Shown here one piece after another: positions 48,527 to 57,251 of a stretch of DNA of 64,000 nt; positions within the stretch are counted from its first letter, which is position 1, and every line of letters begins with the position of its first letter. The position numbers and the translations under genes were made by a program. Below the pieces are notes generated by a model. It ran no database searches. It had not been told where the DNA came from and saw only the letters and a program-made list of their open reading frames with translations. The stretch is from Bryobacteraceae bacterium (GTDB taxonomy: Bacteria; Acidobacteriota; Terriglobia; Bryobacterales; Bryobacteraceae): NCBI GenBank assembly GCA_019752335.1, contig JAIEMJ010000009.1, positions 98,828 through 162,827 on the forward strand. Reading direction: 5' to 3'.

Positions 48527-48569
48527 AAAGCCCCACCCGTCCAACCGGACTGGTGGGGCTTTCGCTTTT
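48527..48569 (+). terminator. intrinsic terminator of the receptor gene
   Basis: An 11-bp perfect stem (AAAGCCCCACC, 48527-48537, with 48552-48562) with a 14-base loop is followed by CGCTTTTC. It is 23 bases past the stop codon. Confidence 0.8.
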
Positions 48570-48592
48570 CCCTAACCAACCCAAAAAAGAAA

Positions 48593-48645
48593 ATACCCCG
48601 GATACTCACCCATGGCAGGGAAGAGCATCCGGGGTATGGTTTTTA
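48593..48645. terminator. second terminator-like stem-loop, possibly for a leftward small transcript
   Basis: A perfect 11-bp inverted repeat (ATACCCCGGAT, 48593-48603, with 48627-48637) is followed rightwards by GGTTTTTA. On the left, AAAA makes it usable from the other direction too. Confidence 0.65.
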
Positions 48646-48652
48646 CGATCCG

Positions 48653-48838
48653 TTACCGGAACTCAAGCTTGCGCCTGAATTCGTCTCGCGTGAGGTGGCC
48701 GGTCCACAGGAAATGCGGCCCCGGCACTGGACGAGACCTGAACGTTAGAGGGTCAACTTCAACAGTCGACCACCTCACGCATAGGTTGATTGGAACGTTT
48801 ACTATCAGTACTCATTCTTTTTGAACCACCTCCTTCCT
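48653..48838 (-). ncRNA. candidate small leftward gene or structured RNA
   Basis: Leftward, an AAGGAGG ribosome site (about 48827-48833) precedes an ATG at 48815 that opens only 18 codons (stop at 48759). A second frame reads 52 codons without a stop from 48811 to 48653 but has no ATG; it is protein-like towards its end (TGHLTRDEFRRKLEFR). An 11-bp perfect inverted repeat (48688-48698 with 48770-48780) encloses 71 bases in the same stretch, and a terminator follows at 48593-48637. I cannot decide between a small protein with a frameshift, a leader peptide, or a structured RNA. The rest of the 48646-48916 gap has no gene. Confidence 0.35.
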
Positions 48839-48916
48839 CAGTGATGATTCGATCCTAAATCCGATCCCGGAGAAAGTCAACAGCCTTCGCCGACAATTTA
48901 TGGCTAAACTCAAAGG

Positions 48917-50167
48917 GTGAGTCCGCAACCCGCGCCTGCGACTTCAACGGCCCCCGTGTCCCCGCACGCGGTGGAACTGGAAATCCTCACCACTTCCGCC
49001 GGCCGGCGCTCGCTTTCCGGCTTTTTCCTCTGCGGCGTCCTGCTCTCGTTTCTCGGCATGATTCTCCCGGCGTGGGGCTATCATCTGCTCAGCCAGTTTC
49101 AGATCGTGGGCTACTATTTCCTCGCGCTGGGCGCCGGACAACTGCTGGCCGGGCGGATTTCGCGGCCGGTCCTGAACCGGTTGAGCATCCAGTCGATTTT
49201 GATTCTGGGCAGCTTCGGCGCCGCCGCGGGACTCACGCTGTTGGGGCTCTACCCGCCCCCCAGCGTCATGTGGTGGCGCATCGGCGGACTTATCGTCATC
49301 GGCGCCTCCGCCGGGCTTCTCTCCACCACCGTCTTCCACGCCATCACTCCCGTTTACCGGCAGGACCCGGCCGGCACCCTCAACCTTTCGGGCATGCTCT
49401 ACGGCGCCGGCTGCCTGTTCTGCTCCTTGCTGGTGGCCGCCACCTACTACGTCTACACGCCGGGCAGTATCCTCTACTGGATCGCGGCCATCGCGCTGCT
49501 GCTGGGCTACTACTTCCGGCGCGGCAAGTTCCCTCAGACTCCCGCCGTCGACGCCCTGCGCGCCCACGAGCGCCGCTCGCTCAAGAGCGTCGCGCGCGAC
49601 TTTCAGTCGCCGGGCGCCGTGCTCTTCGGGCTGCTGCTCTTCTTCCAATTCGGCAATGAAGGCGCGCTCGCCGGCTGGCTGCCGCTGTTGCTGGTGCAGC
49701 GCCTGGGCGTGAGCCCCTCCACCGCCTTGTGGATCCTGGCCGAATACTGGTTCTTCCTGGTGGTGGGCCGGGGCGTGGCGCAAGCGCTGCTCCGCCGCGT
49801 CAGCCATCCCCGGCTGCTGCTGGGTAGCGTGCTGGCGGCCACCGTCGGCTGCCTGATCCTCGCCACCACCGTCAACGTCTTTGGCGCGGTGATGGCCGTC
49901 TTCTTCGTGGGCAGCGGCTTCGCCATGATCTACCCGCTGGTCACCGAAAAGATCGGCAGCCGCTTTCAGTACTACCATCCGGGCTTCTACAACGGCATCT
50001 TTTCGTTCGCCAACGCCGGCGCCATCCTGGCGCCTTTCTCCGTGGGCTATCTGACGGACTGGCTGGGGATCAGCGCGGTGATGCTGCTGCCGCTGCTGGG
50101 CACCATCATGGTCTTTCTGCTGTTGGCGCTGATCTCCTTGGAGTCGCGCCTGACGCGCGTCTCATGA
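48917..50167 (+). CDS. MFS transporter
   Basis: A 416-residue membrane protein starting at GTG, with about 12 hydrophobic segments from residue 35. A charged central loop with RRGKFPQTPAVDALRAHERR (about 205-225) separates the two halves. The typical MFS loop-2 GxxxDRxGRR is poorly conserved (GAGQLLAGRISRPVLNRL). The substrate is unknown. The layout resembles FucP/sugar-type or AraJ-type members, but I would not assign one. The next gene starts four bases before its stop. Confidence 0.85.
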   Translation: MSPQPAPATSTAPVSPHAVELEILTTSAGRRSLSGFFLCGVLLSFLGMILPAWGYHLLSQFQIVGYYFLALGAGQLLAGRISRPVLNRLSIQSILILGSFGAAAGLTLLGLYPPPSVMWWRIGGLIVIGASAGLLSTTVFHAITPVYRQDPAGTLNLSGMLYGAGCLFCSLLVAATYYVYTPGSILYWIAAIALLLGYYFRRGKFPQTPAVDALRAHERRSLKSVARDFQSPGAVLFGLLLFFQFGNEGALAGWLPLLLVQRLGVSPSTALWILAEYWFFLVVGRGVAQALLRRVSHPRLLLGSVLAATVGCLILATTVNVFGAVMAVFFVGSGFAMIYPLVTEKIGSRFQYYHPGFYNGIFSFANAGAILAPFSVGYLTDWLGISAVMLLPLLGTIMVFLLLALISLESRLTRVS

Positions 50168-50424
50168 CCTGCCGCCTGGGTTGCGGCGCCTGCTGCATCG
50201 CGCCGTCGATCTCCTCGCCGATCCCCGGTATGCCGGCCGGGAAGCCAGCCGGCGTACGCTGCGTACAACTCACGGCCGGCAATCTCTGTCAACTTTTCGG
50301 CGATCCGGCGCGTCCGCTGGTCTGCCAGAGCCTGCAACCCACGGCCACCATGTGCGGCGATTCGGCGACGGAAGCAATGGTGTGGCTCACCCAGCTTGAG
50401 GCAGCCACCCGCCCCGGCATATGA
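50164..50424 (+). CDS. YkgJ-type cysteine-cluster protein
   Basis: An 86-residue protein with the CRLGCGACC N-terminus, matching the CxxCxxCC family (PF03692), which is thought to bind zinc or iron. Additional conserved cysteines lie in GVRCVQL, NLCQLFG, PLVCQSL and TMCGD. The gene overlaps the MFS gene by four bases and precedes a VOC-fold gene. The family function is not proven. A longer relative lies at 51149. Confidence 0.88.
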   Translation: MTCRLGCGACCIAPSISSPIPGMPAGKPAGVRCVQLTAGNLCQLFGDPARPLVCQSLQPTATMCGDSATEAMVWLTQLEAATRPGI

Positions 50425-50432
50425 TCTAGAGA

Positions 50433-50819
50433 GTGCGCAAAAAATTTGGAACCATCGGCTGGATGGATCTTACCGTGGAGGACGCCGGCGCTGTCCGCGA
50501 CTTCTACGCCGCCATCATTGGCTGGGAACCGCAAGAGATCAGCATGGGCGACTACGCGGACTACTGCATGGCCCCGCCCCGGCAACAGGGCACCGATAAC
50601 CCGCCCGTGGCGGGAATCTGCCACCGGCGTGGCGCCAACGCCGGTCTTCCGCCGGTCTGGCTGGTCTATCTCATGGTGCCCGACATCGCCGCCAGCTTGC
50701 TGGAAGTGCTCGAGCGCGGCGGCAAGGTCCTATCGCAGACGCGCAGTTCCAGCGGCGGCCACTACGCCATCATCCAGGACCCCGCGGGAGCCATCTGCGC
50801 TCTTTATCAGGAAAACTAG
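50433..50819 (+). CDS. VOC (glyoxalase/bleomycin-resistance) family protein
   Basis: A 128-residue protein starting at GTG, with two beta-alpha-beta-beta-beta units. The first begins with IGWMDLTVEDAGAVRDFYAAIIGW (about 7-30). The second includes WLVYLMVPDIAASLLEVLERGGKV, and the closing GGHYAIIQDPAGAICALYQ is typical of the superfamily. Metal ligands are not assigned. The enzyme class cannot be told: glyoxalase, dioxygenase-like, or a binding protein. It is adjacent to the YkgJ-like gene in the same direction. Confidence 0.9.
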   Translation: MRKKFGTIGWMDLTVEDAGAVRDFYAAIIGWEPQEISMGDYADYCMAPPRQQGTDNPPVAGICHRRGANAGLPPVWLVYLMVPDIAASLLEVLERGGKVLSQTRSSSGGHYAIIQDPAGAICALYQEN

Positions 50820-51139
50820 TCCGCCTTCCAGGACGTCGCTGACACCACATCATTCGCTTCCACGGTCAGCGTGACGACCGTCAGAGCCGGCGTCTCCGGC
50901 AACGGTAAAGCGGGCGGGCGCCAGATGTAGAGGCGCCGGCCGCTCATCCCGAATTCGATGCGGCTCGGTTCGCCCAGCAAATCGCGGGCCTCGTGGACGT
51001 CCTGCCCGAGCAAGGCCGGTAAGGCCGCGTCCAGAATCCTTGCCCGCTGCCGCTCGCGCAGTCCTTCGCGCATCCAGCCATATACCGCCACTCCGTAGAG
51101 AAGCGCGAAAATGGAAAAGATGCTGGCAATCTCGAGCAC
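50816..51139 (-). CDS. small membrane-anchored protein
   Basis: A 107-residue protein starting at GTG (51139) with AAGGAG five bases upstream; this start places an N-terminal membrane helix (about 3-20) first. The soluble part has DVHEARDLLGEPSRIEFGMSG, similar to a small lipoprotein/BamE-like fold. It overlaps the VOC gene by four bases at their 3' ends and is divergent from the gene at 51149. Function is unknown. Confidence 0.6.
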   Translation of the reverse strand: MLEIASIFSIFALLYGVAVYGWMREGLRERQRARILDAALPALLGQDVHEARDLLGEPSRIEFGMSGRRLYIWRPPALPLPETPALTVVTLTVEANDVVSATSWKAD

Positions 51140-51148
51140 GCTCCTTAG

Positions 51149-51715
51149 ATGATCTCTCCTGACGAAGAGCGCACGGAAATTCGCGTCCTGGCGGCAGTGG
51201 ATGCCGCCTTCGCCGAAGCGCGCCGGCTCGACGGCGCAGGCCTCGCCTGTCACGCCGGCTGCGACGAGTGCTGCCGCCGCCCCTTTGCCATCACGCTCCA
51301 GGATGCCCGGCGTTTGCGGCAGGGCTTCGCTTTGGCCTTACCCAGCGTGCAGGCCGATATCGCCGAAAGGGCTCGCCACGCCCGCCAGCGCCTCGCCGGC
51401 GACTTTCCGGGCGACCTCGACACCGGCACCCTGACGGAGTCCGCTGAATGGCGCGAATGGTTCTTCTCCCGCCACACCGGACTGCCGTGCCCGGTGCTCG
51501 ACCTCGCCAACGGCCAATGCCGGCTCTACGCCCACCGCCCCGTCGCCTGCCGGCTCGCGGGGCCACTCATCCAGATCGGCGCCACCCGCACTGACCCCTG
51601 CCACCTCTGCTACCCAAACTCGACCCCCTCCGTCGTCCGGGTGGAAATGCCTGAATTCGAGCAAGCGTCGCCAGATGGCGAAACCATCATCGCGCTGCTC
51701 GATTTCAGGCTCTGA
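51149..51715 (+). CDS. YkgJ-family cysteine-cluster protein
   Basis: A 188-residue protein with CHAGCDECCRRPFAI (about 33-47) as the CxxxCxxCC core. Further cysteines lie in LPCPVL, QCRLYAHRPVACRL and PCHLC. This is the longer form of the PF03692 family, with helical arms around the metal-binding core. It is separated by 9 bases from the divergent membrane-protein gene. A role in metal binding is inferred from the cysteine pattern. Confidence 0.88.
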   Translation: MISPDEERTEIRVLAAVDAAFAEARRLDGAGLACHAGCDECCRRPFAITLQDARRLRQGFALALPSVQADIAERARHARQRLAGDFPGDLDTGTLTESAEWREWFFSRHTGLPCPVLDLANGQCRLYAHRPVACRLAGPLIQIGATRTDPCHLCYPNSTPSVVRVEMPEFEQASPDGETIIALLDFRL

Positions 51716-51723
51716 GTTTGCCG

Positions 51724-53031
51724 CTAGTCGTAGTATTCGAGGCCCAGGTGCGTGATGAGGTCCTCGCCGCGCATCCAGCGTAGCGTGTTCTTCAACTTCA
51801 TCAATTGGATGAAGACGTCATGCTCCGGGTAAAGGCCCGGCGCGGTCATCGGCGCCTTGAAGTAAAAGCTGAGCCACTCCTGCACGCCCTTCAGGCCTGC
51901 GCGATGGGCGAGGTCCAGGAACAACACCAGGTCGAGCACGAGTGGGGCGGCCAGGATGGAGTCGCGGCACAGGAAGTCGATCTTGATCTGCATCGGGTAG
52001 CCGAGCCAGCCAAAGATGTCGATGTTGTCCCAGCCCTCTTTCTCGTCGCCGCGCGGCGGATAGTAGTTGATCTTCACCGAATGGAAGAGGTCCTTGTAGA
52101 GCTCCGGGTAGAGGCCGGGCTGCAGGATCTGATCCAGCACGCTCAGCTTGGTCTCTTCCTTCGACTTGAAGGAGCCCGGATCCTCCAGCACTTCGCCATC
52201 GCGATTGCCCAGAATATTGGTGGAGAACCACCCATTGCAGCCCAGCATGCGCGCCTTCAGGCCGGGGGCGAGCAGCGTCTTCATGTAGGTTTGGCCGGTC
52301 TTGAAGTCCTTGCCGCAGACGGGCAGGCTCCGGTCCTTGGTGAGGGTCAACAGCGCGGGGATGTCGTGCGTCAGGTTCGGCGCGCCGTTGGCGAACGGCA
52401 CCCCGGACTTCAACGCCGCGTAGGCGTAGATCTGGCTGGGGGCGATGTCCGGATCATTCTTCAGCAAGCCCTGCTCGAACGACGCGAGCGTCTGATGCAC
52501 CTTGGCCGGCCGGTGGAAGACTTCCGTGGAGCCGCACCAGATCATCACCAAACGGTCGCAACCGTTCTCCTTACGGAACTTCTTCATGTCGTCCATCAGC
52601 GCCTCGGCCTTATCGGCCAACGTGCCCTTGGTCTTCACATTTGGGCCGTCAATGCGCTTGACGTAGTTCTTGTCGAAGACGGCCTTCATCGGCATGATCT
52701 TCTTGAGGTTGGGTTTCACCTTGCGCAGCAGTTCGGCGTTGAGCACGCGCGCATTCACCGCGGCTTCGTAGGCGTTGTCCTCGAAGATGTCCCAACCGCC
52801 GAAGACGAGTTGATTCAGCCCCGCCAGCGGCACGAAGTCCTTAATCTTGGGCACCCGATTGTCCGTGCGCTTGCCCAGCCGGACCGTGCCGAGTTGGGTG
52901 AGTGAGCCGACCGGCTCGCCGAGGCCTTTCTTTACCGCTTCCACACCCGCCATGAACGTGGTGGCGACGGCGCCAAGTCCGGGCGTCAGAATTCCGAGTT
53001 TGCCCTTAGCCGGGGCGATTTTGATCGACAT
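51724..53031 (-). CDS. ino1: myo-inositol-1-phosphate synthase
   Basis: A 435-residue NAD-dependent enzyme that turns glucose-6-phosphate into inositol-1-phosphate. The Rossmann GILTPGLGAVATTF (about 13-26) is followed by the conserved LGCNGWFSTNILGNRDGEVL (about 263-282) with the substrate-binding Asn and Lys residues, and KIDFLCRDSILAAPLVLDLV (about 356-375). Length and motifs fit the MIPS family. It likely feeds inositol-containing lipids or compatible solutes. The gene is convergent with the YkgJ-like gene. Confidence 0.93.
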   Translation of the reverse strand: MSIKIAPAKGKLGILTPGLGAVATTFMAGVEAVKKGLGEPVGSLTQLGTVRLGKRTDNRVPKIKDFVPLAGLNQLVFGGWDIFEDNAYEAAVNARVLNAELLRKVKPNLKKIMPMKAVFDKNYVKRIDGPNVKTKGTLADKAEALMDDMKKFRKENGCDRLVMIWCGSTEVFHRPAKVHQTLASFEQGLLKNDPDIAPSQIYAYAALKSGVPFANGAPNLTHDIPALLTLTKDRSLPVCGKDFKTGQTYMKTLLAPGLKARMLGCNGWFSTNILGNRDGEVLEDPGSFKSKEETKLSVLDQILQPGLYPELYKDLFHSVKINYYPPRGDEKEGWDNIDIFGWLGYPMQIKIDFLCRDSILAAPLVLDLVLFLDLAHRAGLKGVQEWLSFYFKAPMTAPGLYPEHDVFIQLMKLKNTLRWMRGEDLITHLGLEYYD

Positions 53032-53139
53032 ACCCCGAGCTTAGAGAGCGGCCAGGCAAAGGGTCAATGCGGCCGCGCCGGAAACCCGCGAAAGCGGGGA
53101 AACCAGGTATGCAATTTCATTTTGATAAAATCATTCTGC

Positions 53140-54135
53140 ATGTTACACCGGACCCTGGCTTTGCCGCTTCATCGCGCCGCCCAACGCGGAGAAGCGGTGC
53201 TGGTGCAGGGTCCGCGCGGCAGCGGCAAGACGGCGCTGCTCCGCCGCGAGTTTCCTGGACACGTCTACATAACGCTGGAAGACGCCAAAACACGCACCCG
53301 GGCCCGCACCGAGCCGTCGCGCTTTCTGGGCTCCTTGCGCGGCCCAGCCATCATTGACGACCTGCACCGCGCCCCCGAACTCCTGACGAAACTACAAGAC
53401 CAGCAGGGCCCGTGGATCTTTGCCTCTTCACGGCGTCTGGCCTGGCCCGCGACTCTCGAACTCCACCGTCCCACGCGAGCCGAGCTCCAGCGCCGTCCGC
53501 CCTTGCCACTCGCCATGCTGGGCCGCTTCTCGCCGGCCGTGTCACCCACGGGAGCGTATACCCCCTGGCCCGCCACGAACGACTACCTCGCGCGCGACGT
53601 CCGTGACCTCGTGCAGGTGCAAGATGCAGACCGCTTCGAAGCCTTCGTCAACGCGGCGCAGGCGCGCAGCGGCGAATTGCTTGACCAGCAGGAGCTAGCC
53701 CGCGCCTGCTCACTCAGCCATCGCACGGTGGTGCGCTGGCTGGCCGTGCTCGATGCGTGCTTCCGAACGTTGTTGCTACCGCCCGCATCGCTCGACTTGG
53801 GCCGCCGCGTCGTGCGGCGTCCGCGCTTGCATTTTCTCGACTCGCCCGTCTTCGCCAGCGAAGTCGTGAGTGAGATCTATCGCAATGCCGTCCATGCGGG
53901 TGAGCGGCCGGACTTACGCCATTGGAGCGACTCGAACGGCTTCGCGCTGCCCCTCATCATCGAAAGTGAGACCCTGCCGCCCGTGCCGGTAGGTTGGGCC
54001 GAAAGCCCCTCCGAGCTAACGCGGCTGAAGCGTTGGATGGCTCTCGCCCAAGTGAGTGACGGGGCCCTCATCGGCCGCACTCGCACTCTGCCCGGCATGG
54101 GGGGCATTGCTCGTTACGGGCTCTCTGACCTGTAG
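53140..54135 (+). CDS. AAA ATPase with DUF4143-like C-terminal domain
   Basis: A 331-residue protein with Walker A GPRGSGKT (about 24-31), Walker B-like GPAIIDDLHRAP (about 67-78) and an arginine-rich sensor part. The layout matches the AAA_14/DUF4143 family, whose members are often linked with mobile elements, restriction systems or as solitary genes. An ATG at 53140 lies close to TTGATAAAAT (about 53122-53131), so it may be leaderless or start at TTG 53122. It overlaps the converging gene by 120 bases. Function is unknown. Confidence 0.82.
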   Translation: MLHRTLALPLHRAAQRGEAVLVQGPRGSGKTALLRREFPGHVYITLEDAKTRTRARTEPSRFLGSLRGPAIIDDLHRAPELLTKLQDQQGPWIFASSRRLAWPATLELHRPTRAELQRRPPLPLAMLGRFSPAVSPTGAYTPWPATNDYLARDVRDLVQVQDADRFEAFVNAAQARSGELLDQQELARACSLSHRTVVRWLAVLDACFRTLLLPPASLDLGRRVVRRPRLHFLDSPVFASEVVSEIYRNAVHAGERPDLRHWSDSNGFALPLIIESETLPPVPVGWAESPSELTRLKRWMALAQVSDGALIGRTRTLPGMGGIARYGLSDL

Positions 54136-54777
54136 CTTCGCCGTCTTCTTCCGCCGGAACAGGCGCTTGATCTCCGGCGCAAACTCGCGGGCTACATTCG
54201 ACACCCAGCCCAGCGAAACCTGCTCCACCATGCCGGGCAACAGTTCGCTACGCCAAGTGCGGCCAGGAATCCAGGAAGCGGCAATCATCTCGCTGCCGAA
54301 TTGCCCAGCCAGGTGCGAGACATGCAGCACCGGCCTGCCGTCGCGGTTGTAGGTGAGAAAGCTATAGACGAAGGAGTGCTTTAGCCGGGCCCACTTTGAA
54401 CCGCAATCGCGGCAGCTAATGTAGCGCGGGTCGTGCCCGAGCATCGCGCTACCCGCGTGCTCGATCGAGCTCGAAATCGCGTAGCGGGCAAAACGTGAGC
54501 CCACGCGGCGGCCGTAGCCGTCCCAGCCTTGGCCCCACGCCGCCGGATTGTTCGCGCTATGTTCTGGAATCGACGGAATAATCGAACGCACGTAGACGCG
54601 GGGATTCGAGAAGTTGGAGTTGAGCCACAATTGCTTGCGCTCCCGGGCCGACAGCGGCCGGTACTCCACGTCACCGGGCACCAACGCCCCCAGGCCTAAG
54701 TTGACACTGGTGGGCTTGAATTCCTGTTGCTCCGCGGCCTGCGCCAGGAGGAGACTCATAAAAATACTGCTGATCAT
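54016..54777 (-). CDS. paralogous secreted protein A, with extended tail
   Basis: A 253-residue protein with a short signal peptide (1-15). Its body resembles the next gene upstream in direction: GLGALVPGDVEYRPL versus GMGGILPKDVPYQPM; GHDPRYISC versus GHDPRYIRC; and both carry a basic cluster (RLFRRKK/RAFRRKK). After this cluster it has an extra tail of about 41 residues that lies antisense to the AAA ATPase gene, suggesting a lost stop codon. The family is unrecognised. The two genes form a tandem duplication. Confidence 0.72.
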   Translation of the reverse strand: MISSIFMSLLLAQAAEQQEFKPTSVNLGLGALVPGDVEYRPLSARERKQLWLNSNFSNPRVYVRSIIPSIPEHSANNPAAWGQGWDGYGRRVGSRFARYAISSSIEHAGSAMLGHDPRYISCRDCGSKWARLKHSFVYSFLTYNRDGRPVLHVSHLAGQFGSEMIAASWIPGRTWRSELLPGMVEQVSLGWVSNVAREFAPEIKRLFRRKKTAKLQVREPVTSNAPHAGQSASAADEGPVTHLGESHPTLQPR

Positions 54778-55424
54778 TACTTCTTGCGGCGAAAGGCTCG
54801 CTTTAACTCCGGTCCGAACTCGCGCAAGACGTTAAAAAGAGAACCAATGGACATCTGCTGAATCGCGCCCTGATACCCCTCCACATACCACTTCTGGTTC
54901 GGCAGCCAAGTGGACGAAAGCGCTTCCGAGCCGAAGGCTCCGGCGAGGCGGGAAACGTAGAAGACGCGGTTCCCTTGCCGATTGTAAGAGACTACCTGAT
55001 AGGCCAAGGCATGGCCGAAGCGAGGGAAAAACCCTTCGCACCGGCACCGGATATAGCGCGGATCGTGCCCGAGCGCGTAGGCGGTGGAGTGCTCGATGCC
55101 GCTCGAAATCGCAAACTTGCCAAAGCGCGACGCCAAACGCTGCCCGTAGCCGCCAGCCGTTTGATTCCATTGGGCTGGACGGTCCTGCACTTGGTCCACC
55201 AGGGACGAACTGAAAGCTCTCATGTAGGAGCCGGTATTCTTGAATTCGTCATTGACGAACATGCGCCAGCGCTGCTCGCCCGTCATCGGCTGATACGGAA
55301 CGTCTTTAGGCAGAATGCCGCCCATGCCATAATTGATATTCGCGGGGTCGTAGGCCTTAGCCGGCGCCGGGGCTTGCGCCAGGGCTGCTGAGGTTAAGGA
55401 AAGAAACATGAAGAAAAGCTTCAT
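54777..55424 (-). CDS. paralogous secreted protein B
   Basis: A 215-residue protein with a signal peptide (about 1-18). Its conserved core has GHDPRYIRCRCEGFF (about 118-132), two or three cysteines, VSYNRQGNRVFYVSRLAG and a basic C-terminus RAFRRKK. The stop TAA shares its last A with the ATG of the downstream paralog, so they are translationally coupled. Members of this kind seem common in Acidobacteria, but I cannot name the family or function. Confidence 0.75.
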   Translation of the reverse strand: MKLFFMFLSLTSAALAQAPAPAKAYDPANINYGMGGILPKDVPYQPMTGEQRWRMFVNDEFKNTGSYMRAFSSSLVDQVQDRPAQWNQTAGGYGQRLASRFGKFAISSGIEHSTAYALGHDPRYIRCRCEGFFPRFGHALAYQVVSYNRQGNRVFYVSRLAGAFGSEALSSTWLPNQKWYVEGYQGAIQQMSIGSLFNVLREFGPELKRAFRRKK

Positions 55425-55478
55425 CTTTCTCTTGGATGTCTCCTGCCGCGTAAAGTACGCAAGAAATTCGCAAAAAAG

Positions 55479-56000
55479 CTACCAGCCCTTTTGCTGTCGT
55501 AGCGTCGTGATGTGCGCCAAGTGGTGTTTCCCATGCCACGAGTACAGCTCCAATTGGCGAGCGAGGGAATTTTCCCCACTCTCCGGATGCCGAAAGACTC
55601 GTGAATAAGCCTCCTCCGGCAACGACTTCCACAATTGCACCCAGCGCAAATGCAGCGCCTGCAGCAGCGCCAGCGACGGCTCAATCGGACCCAGCTTGGC
55701 GTCGCTCAACTCGGCCCAAGCCACTTCGTCATAGGCCTTAATCATGGGCGACTCCTCCGTCAGCGCCCACCGCGTGCGGATGTAGGCGTTCACATGGCTG
55801 TCCGGCAGGTGATGGACTACCTGGCGTACCGTCCAGCCGCCTTCGCGATAAGGAGTGTCGAACTGGGCGTCGCCGAGGCCGTTGGTGGCGGCACGCAGTT
55901 GGGCGGGCAGGTTGGCCAGGTCGCGGATGAGCGCTTGGCGGCGTTCGGGCGAACGGTCCGCGGAGTCAGCAAATTGTCCGATCGGGTAACGAGGATCCAT
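55479..56000 (-). CDS. DinB-like metal-binding protein (YfiT/BstA-like)
   Basis: A 173-residue four-helix-bundle protein whose His residues sit where DinB-fold proteins bind a metal: VVHHLPDSH (about 61-69) and SWHGKHHLAHI (about 154-164). YPIGQF near the N-terminus and GGWTVRQVVHHLPDSHVN (about 54-71) match the bacillithiol S-transferase (YfiT) branch. The thiol substrate in Acidobacteria is uncertain. The ATG at 56000 is preferred because the frame upstream runs antisense to the neighbouring gene. It is divergent from the enolase-superfamily gene at 56028. Confidence 0.87.
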   Translation of the reverse strand: MDPRYPIGQFADSADRSPERRQALIRDLANLPAQLRAATNGLGDAQFDTPYREGGWTVRQVVHHLPDSHVNAYIRTRWALTEESPMIKAYDEVAWAELSDAKLGPIEPSLALLQALHLRWVQLWKSLPEEAYSRVFRHPESGENSLARQLELYSWHGKHHLAHITTLRQQKGW

Positions 56001-56027
56001 AGTCTCAGGTTGGCATAAGCTGGAGGG

Positions 56028-57251
56028 GTGAAAATTGTTCGGGTCGATGCGCACTTGCTGAGTTTCCCGCTGCCGGAGCCAGTCGAACTGGCCTACCACG
56101 GCGGCCACCGCCGCATCGTGAAGCGCGACGCGTTGCTCATTCGCGTGGAATGCGCCAGCGGTTTGGTGGGCTACGCGCCGGGGTCCGCCACGGAGGCCGT
56201 CCGCGACGTGATCGCCAACCAGATCGTGCCTTTTCTGCTCGGCCAAACGCTCGTGGATCCGGACGCCTTGCGGATCCGCTTTGTGAGTCCCAGCCCCTTG
56301 GCGGCGAAGGCCTACGCGATGGTGGAGGTCGCGCTCCTGGACGCGCTGGGCAAGCATCGTGGCTTGCCGGTGTCGGAACTGCTGGGTGGGCGCGTGCGGG
56401 ATCACATCCGGCTGTACGCGAGCGCGGGCATGTACCAGTCGCCCGAGAGCTACGCCGAGGAGGCCGCCGGCATTCAGGCGTTGGGCTTCACGGCCTACAA
56501 GATGCGTCCGGGGCTGGGGCCCGAAGCCGACGTCCGCGCCGTGGAACTCATGCGTCGCGCCACCGGCCCCAGCTTTGACCTCATGGTGGACGCCCACACC
56601 TGGTGGCGCATGGGCGACCACAGCTATACGGAACAGACCGTACACGACGTCGCGCGGCAGATGGCGGCCTACGAAATCGCCTGGCTCGAAGAGCCGCTGC
56701 TGCCGGATCACCACGCCGCCTATGCCCGCTTGCGGGCCGCGGGTCTGGTTCCCATTGCCAGCGGCGAGCACGAGCCCGACGAGGCCGGCTTCACCGACCT
56801 GATCGCGCAAGGCGGCGTCGACTACGTGCAACTCGATCTGCTCTGCCAAGGCGGGTACCCGGCGGCGCGCCGTCTGTTTACCGAAGTCGCGCGGCACGGC
56901 CTCCGCTTCGCTTTCCATAGCTGGGGGACGGACCTGGAGATCGTCACCGCTGCCCAGTTGGGCGTCTGCTGGCCCGAAGATGTCGTGGAGTGGCTGGAGT
57001 ACCCCGTCTATACCACGCCCACCACGAAGAGCATGTATGGCTTCGATCTGGCCCGCGAGATTCTGCGCACCCCGCTCGACATCGAAAATGGCGAACTGAT
57101 GCTGAATCGCGCGCCCGGCTTAGGCGTCGAAGTGGATGAGAGTGTCATCACCCGGTATCCCTGGATTCCCGGCCCTTGGAGCTACTTCACGCTGCATTCC
57201 CCGGCGGAGACCTTCGCCGTGGTGGGTGACCATAGCGTGAAGTTCGCATGA
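56028..57251 (+). CDS. mandelate racemase/muconate-lactonising enzyme family (enolase superfamily)
   Basis: A 407-residue TIM-barrel enzyme starting at GTG. The active-site Lys158 and Arg160 are in YKMRPG, the first metal ligand is in MVDAHTWW (Asp188), later ligands are in WLEEPL and SGEHEP, and a His is in FHSWG. These fit an acid-sugar dehydratase or racemase of the family. The substrate is not predictable; the K-x-R rather than K-x-K pattern is worth noting. The stop overlaps the start of the deacetylase gene by four bases, so a carbohydrate-related pathway is inferred. Confidence 0.88.
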   Translation: MKIVRVDAHLLSFPLPEPVELAYHGGHRRIVKRDALLIRVECASGLVGYAPGSATEAVRDVIANQIVPFLLGQTLVDPDALRIRFVSPSPLAAKAYAMVEVALLDALGKHRGLPVSELLGGRVRDHIRLYASAGMYQSPESYAEEAAGIQALGFTAYKMRPGLGPEADVRAVELMRRATGPSFDLMVDAHTWWRMGDHSYTEQTVHDVARQMAAYEIAWLEEPLLPDHHAAYARLRAAGLVPIASGEHEPDEAGFTDLIAQGGVDYVQLDLLCQGGYPAARRLFTEVARHGLRFAFHSWGTDLEIVTAAQLGVCWPEDVVEWLEYPVYTTPTTKSMYGFDLAREILRTPLDIENGELMLNRAPGLGVEVDESVITRYPWIPGPWSYFTLHSPAETFAVVGDHSVKFA

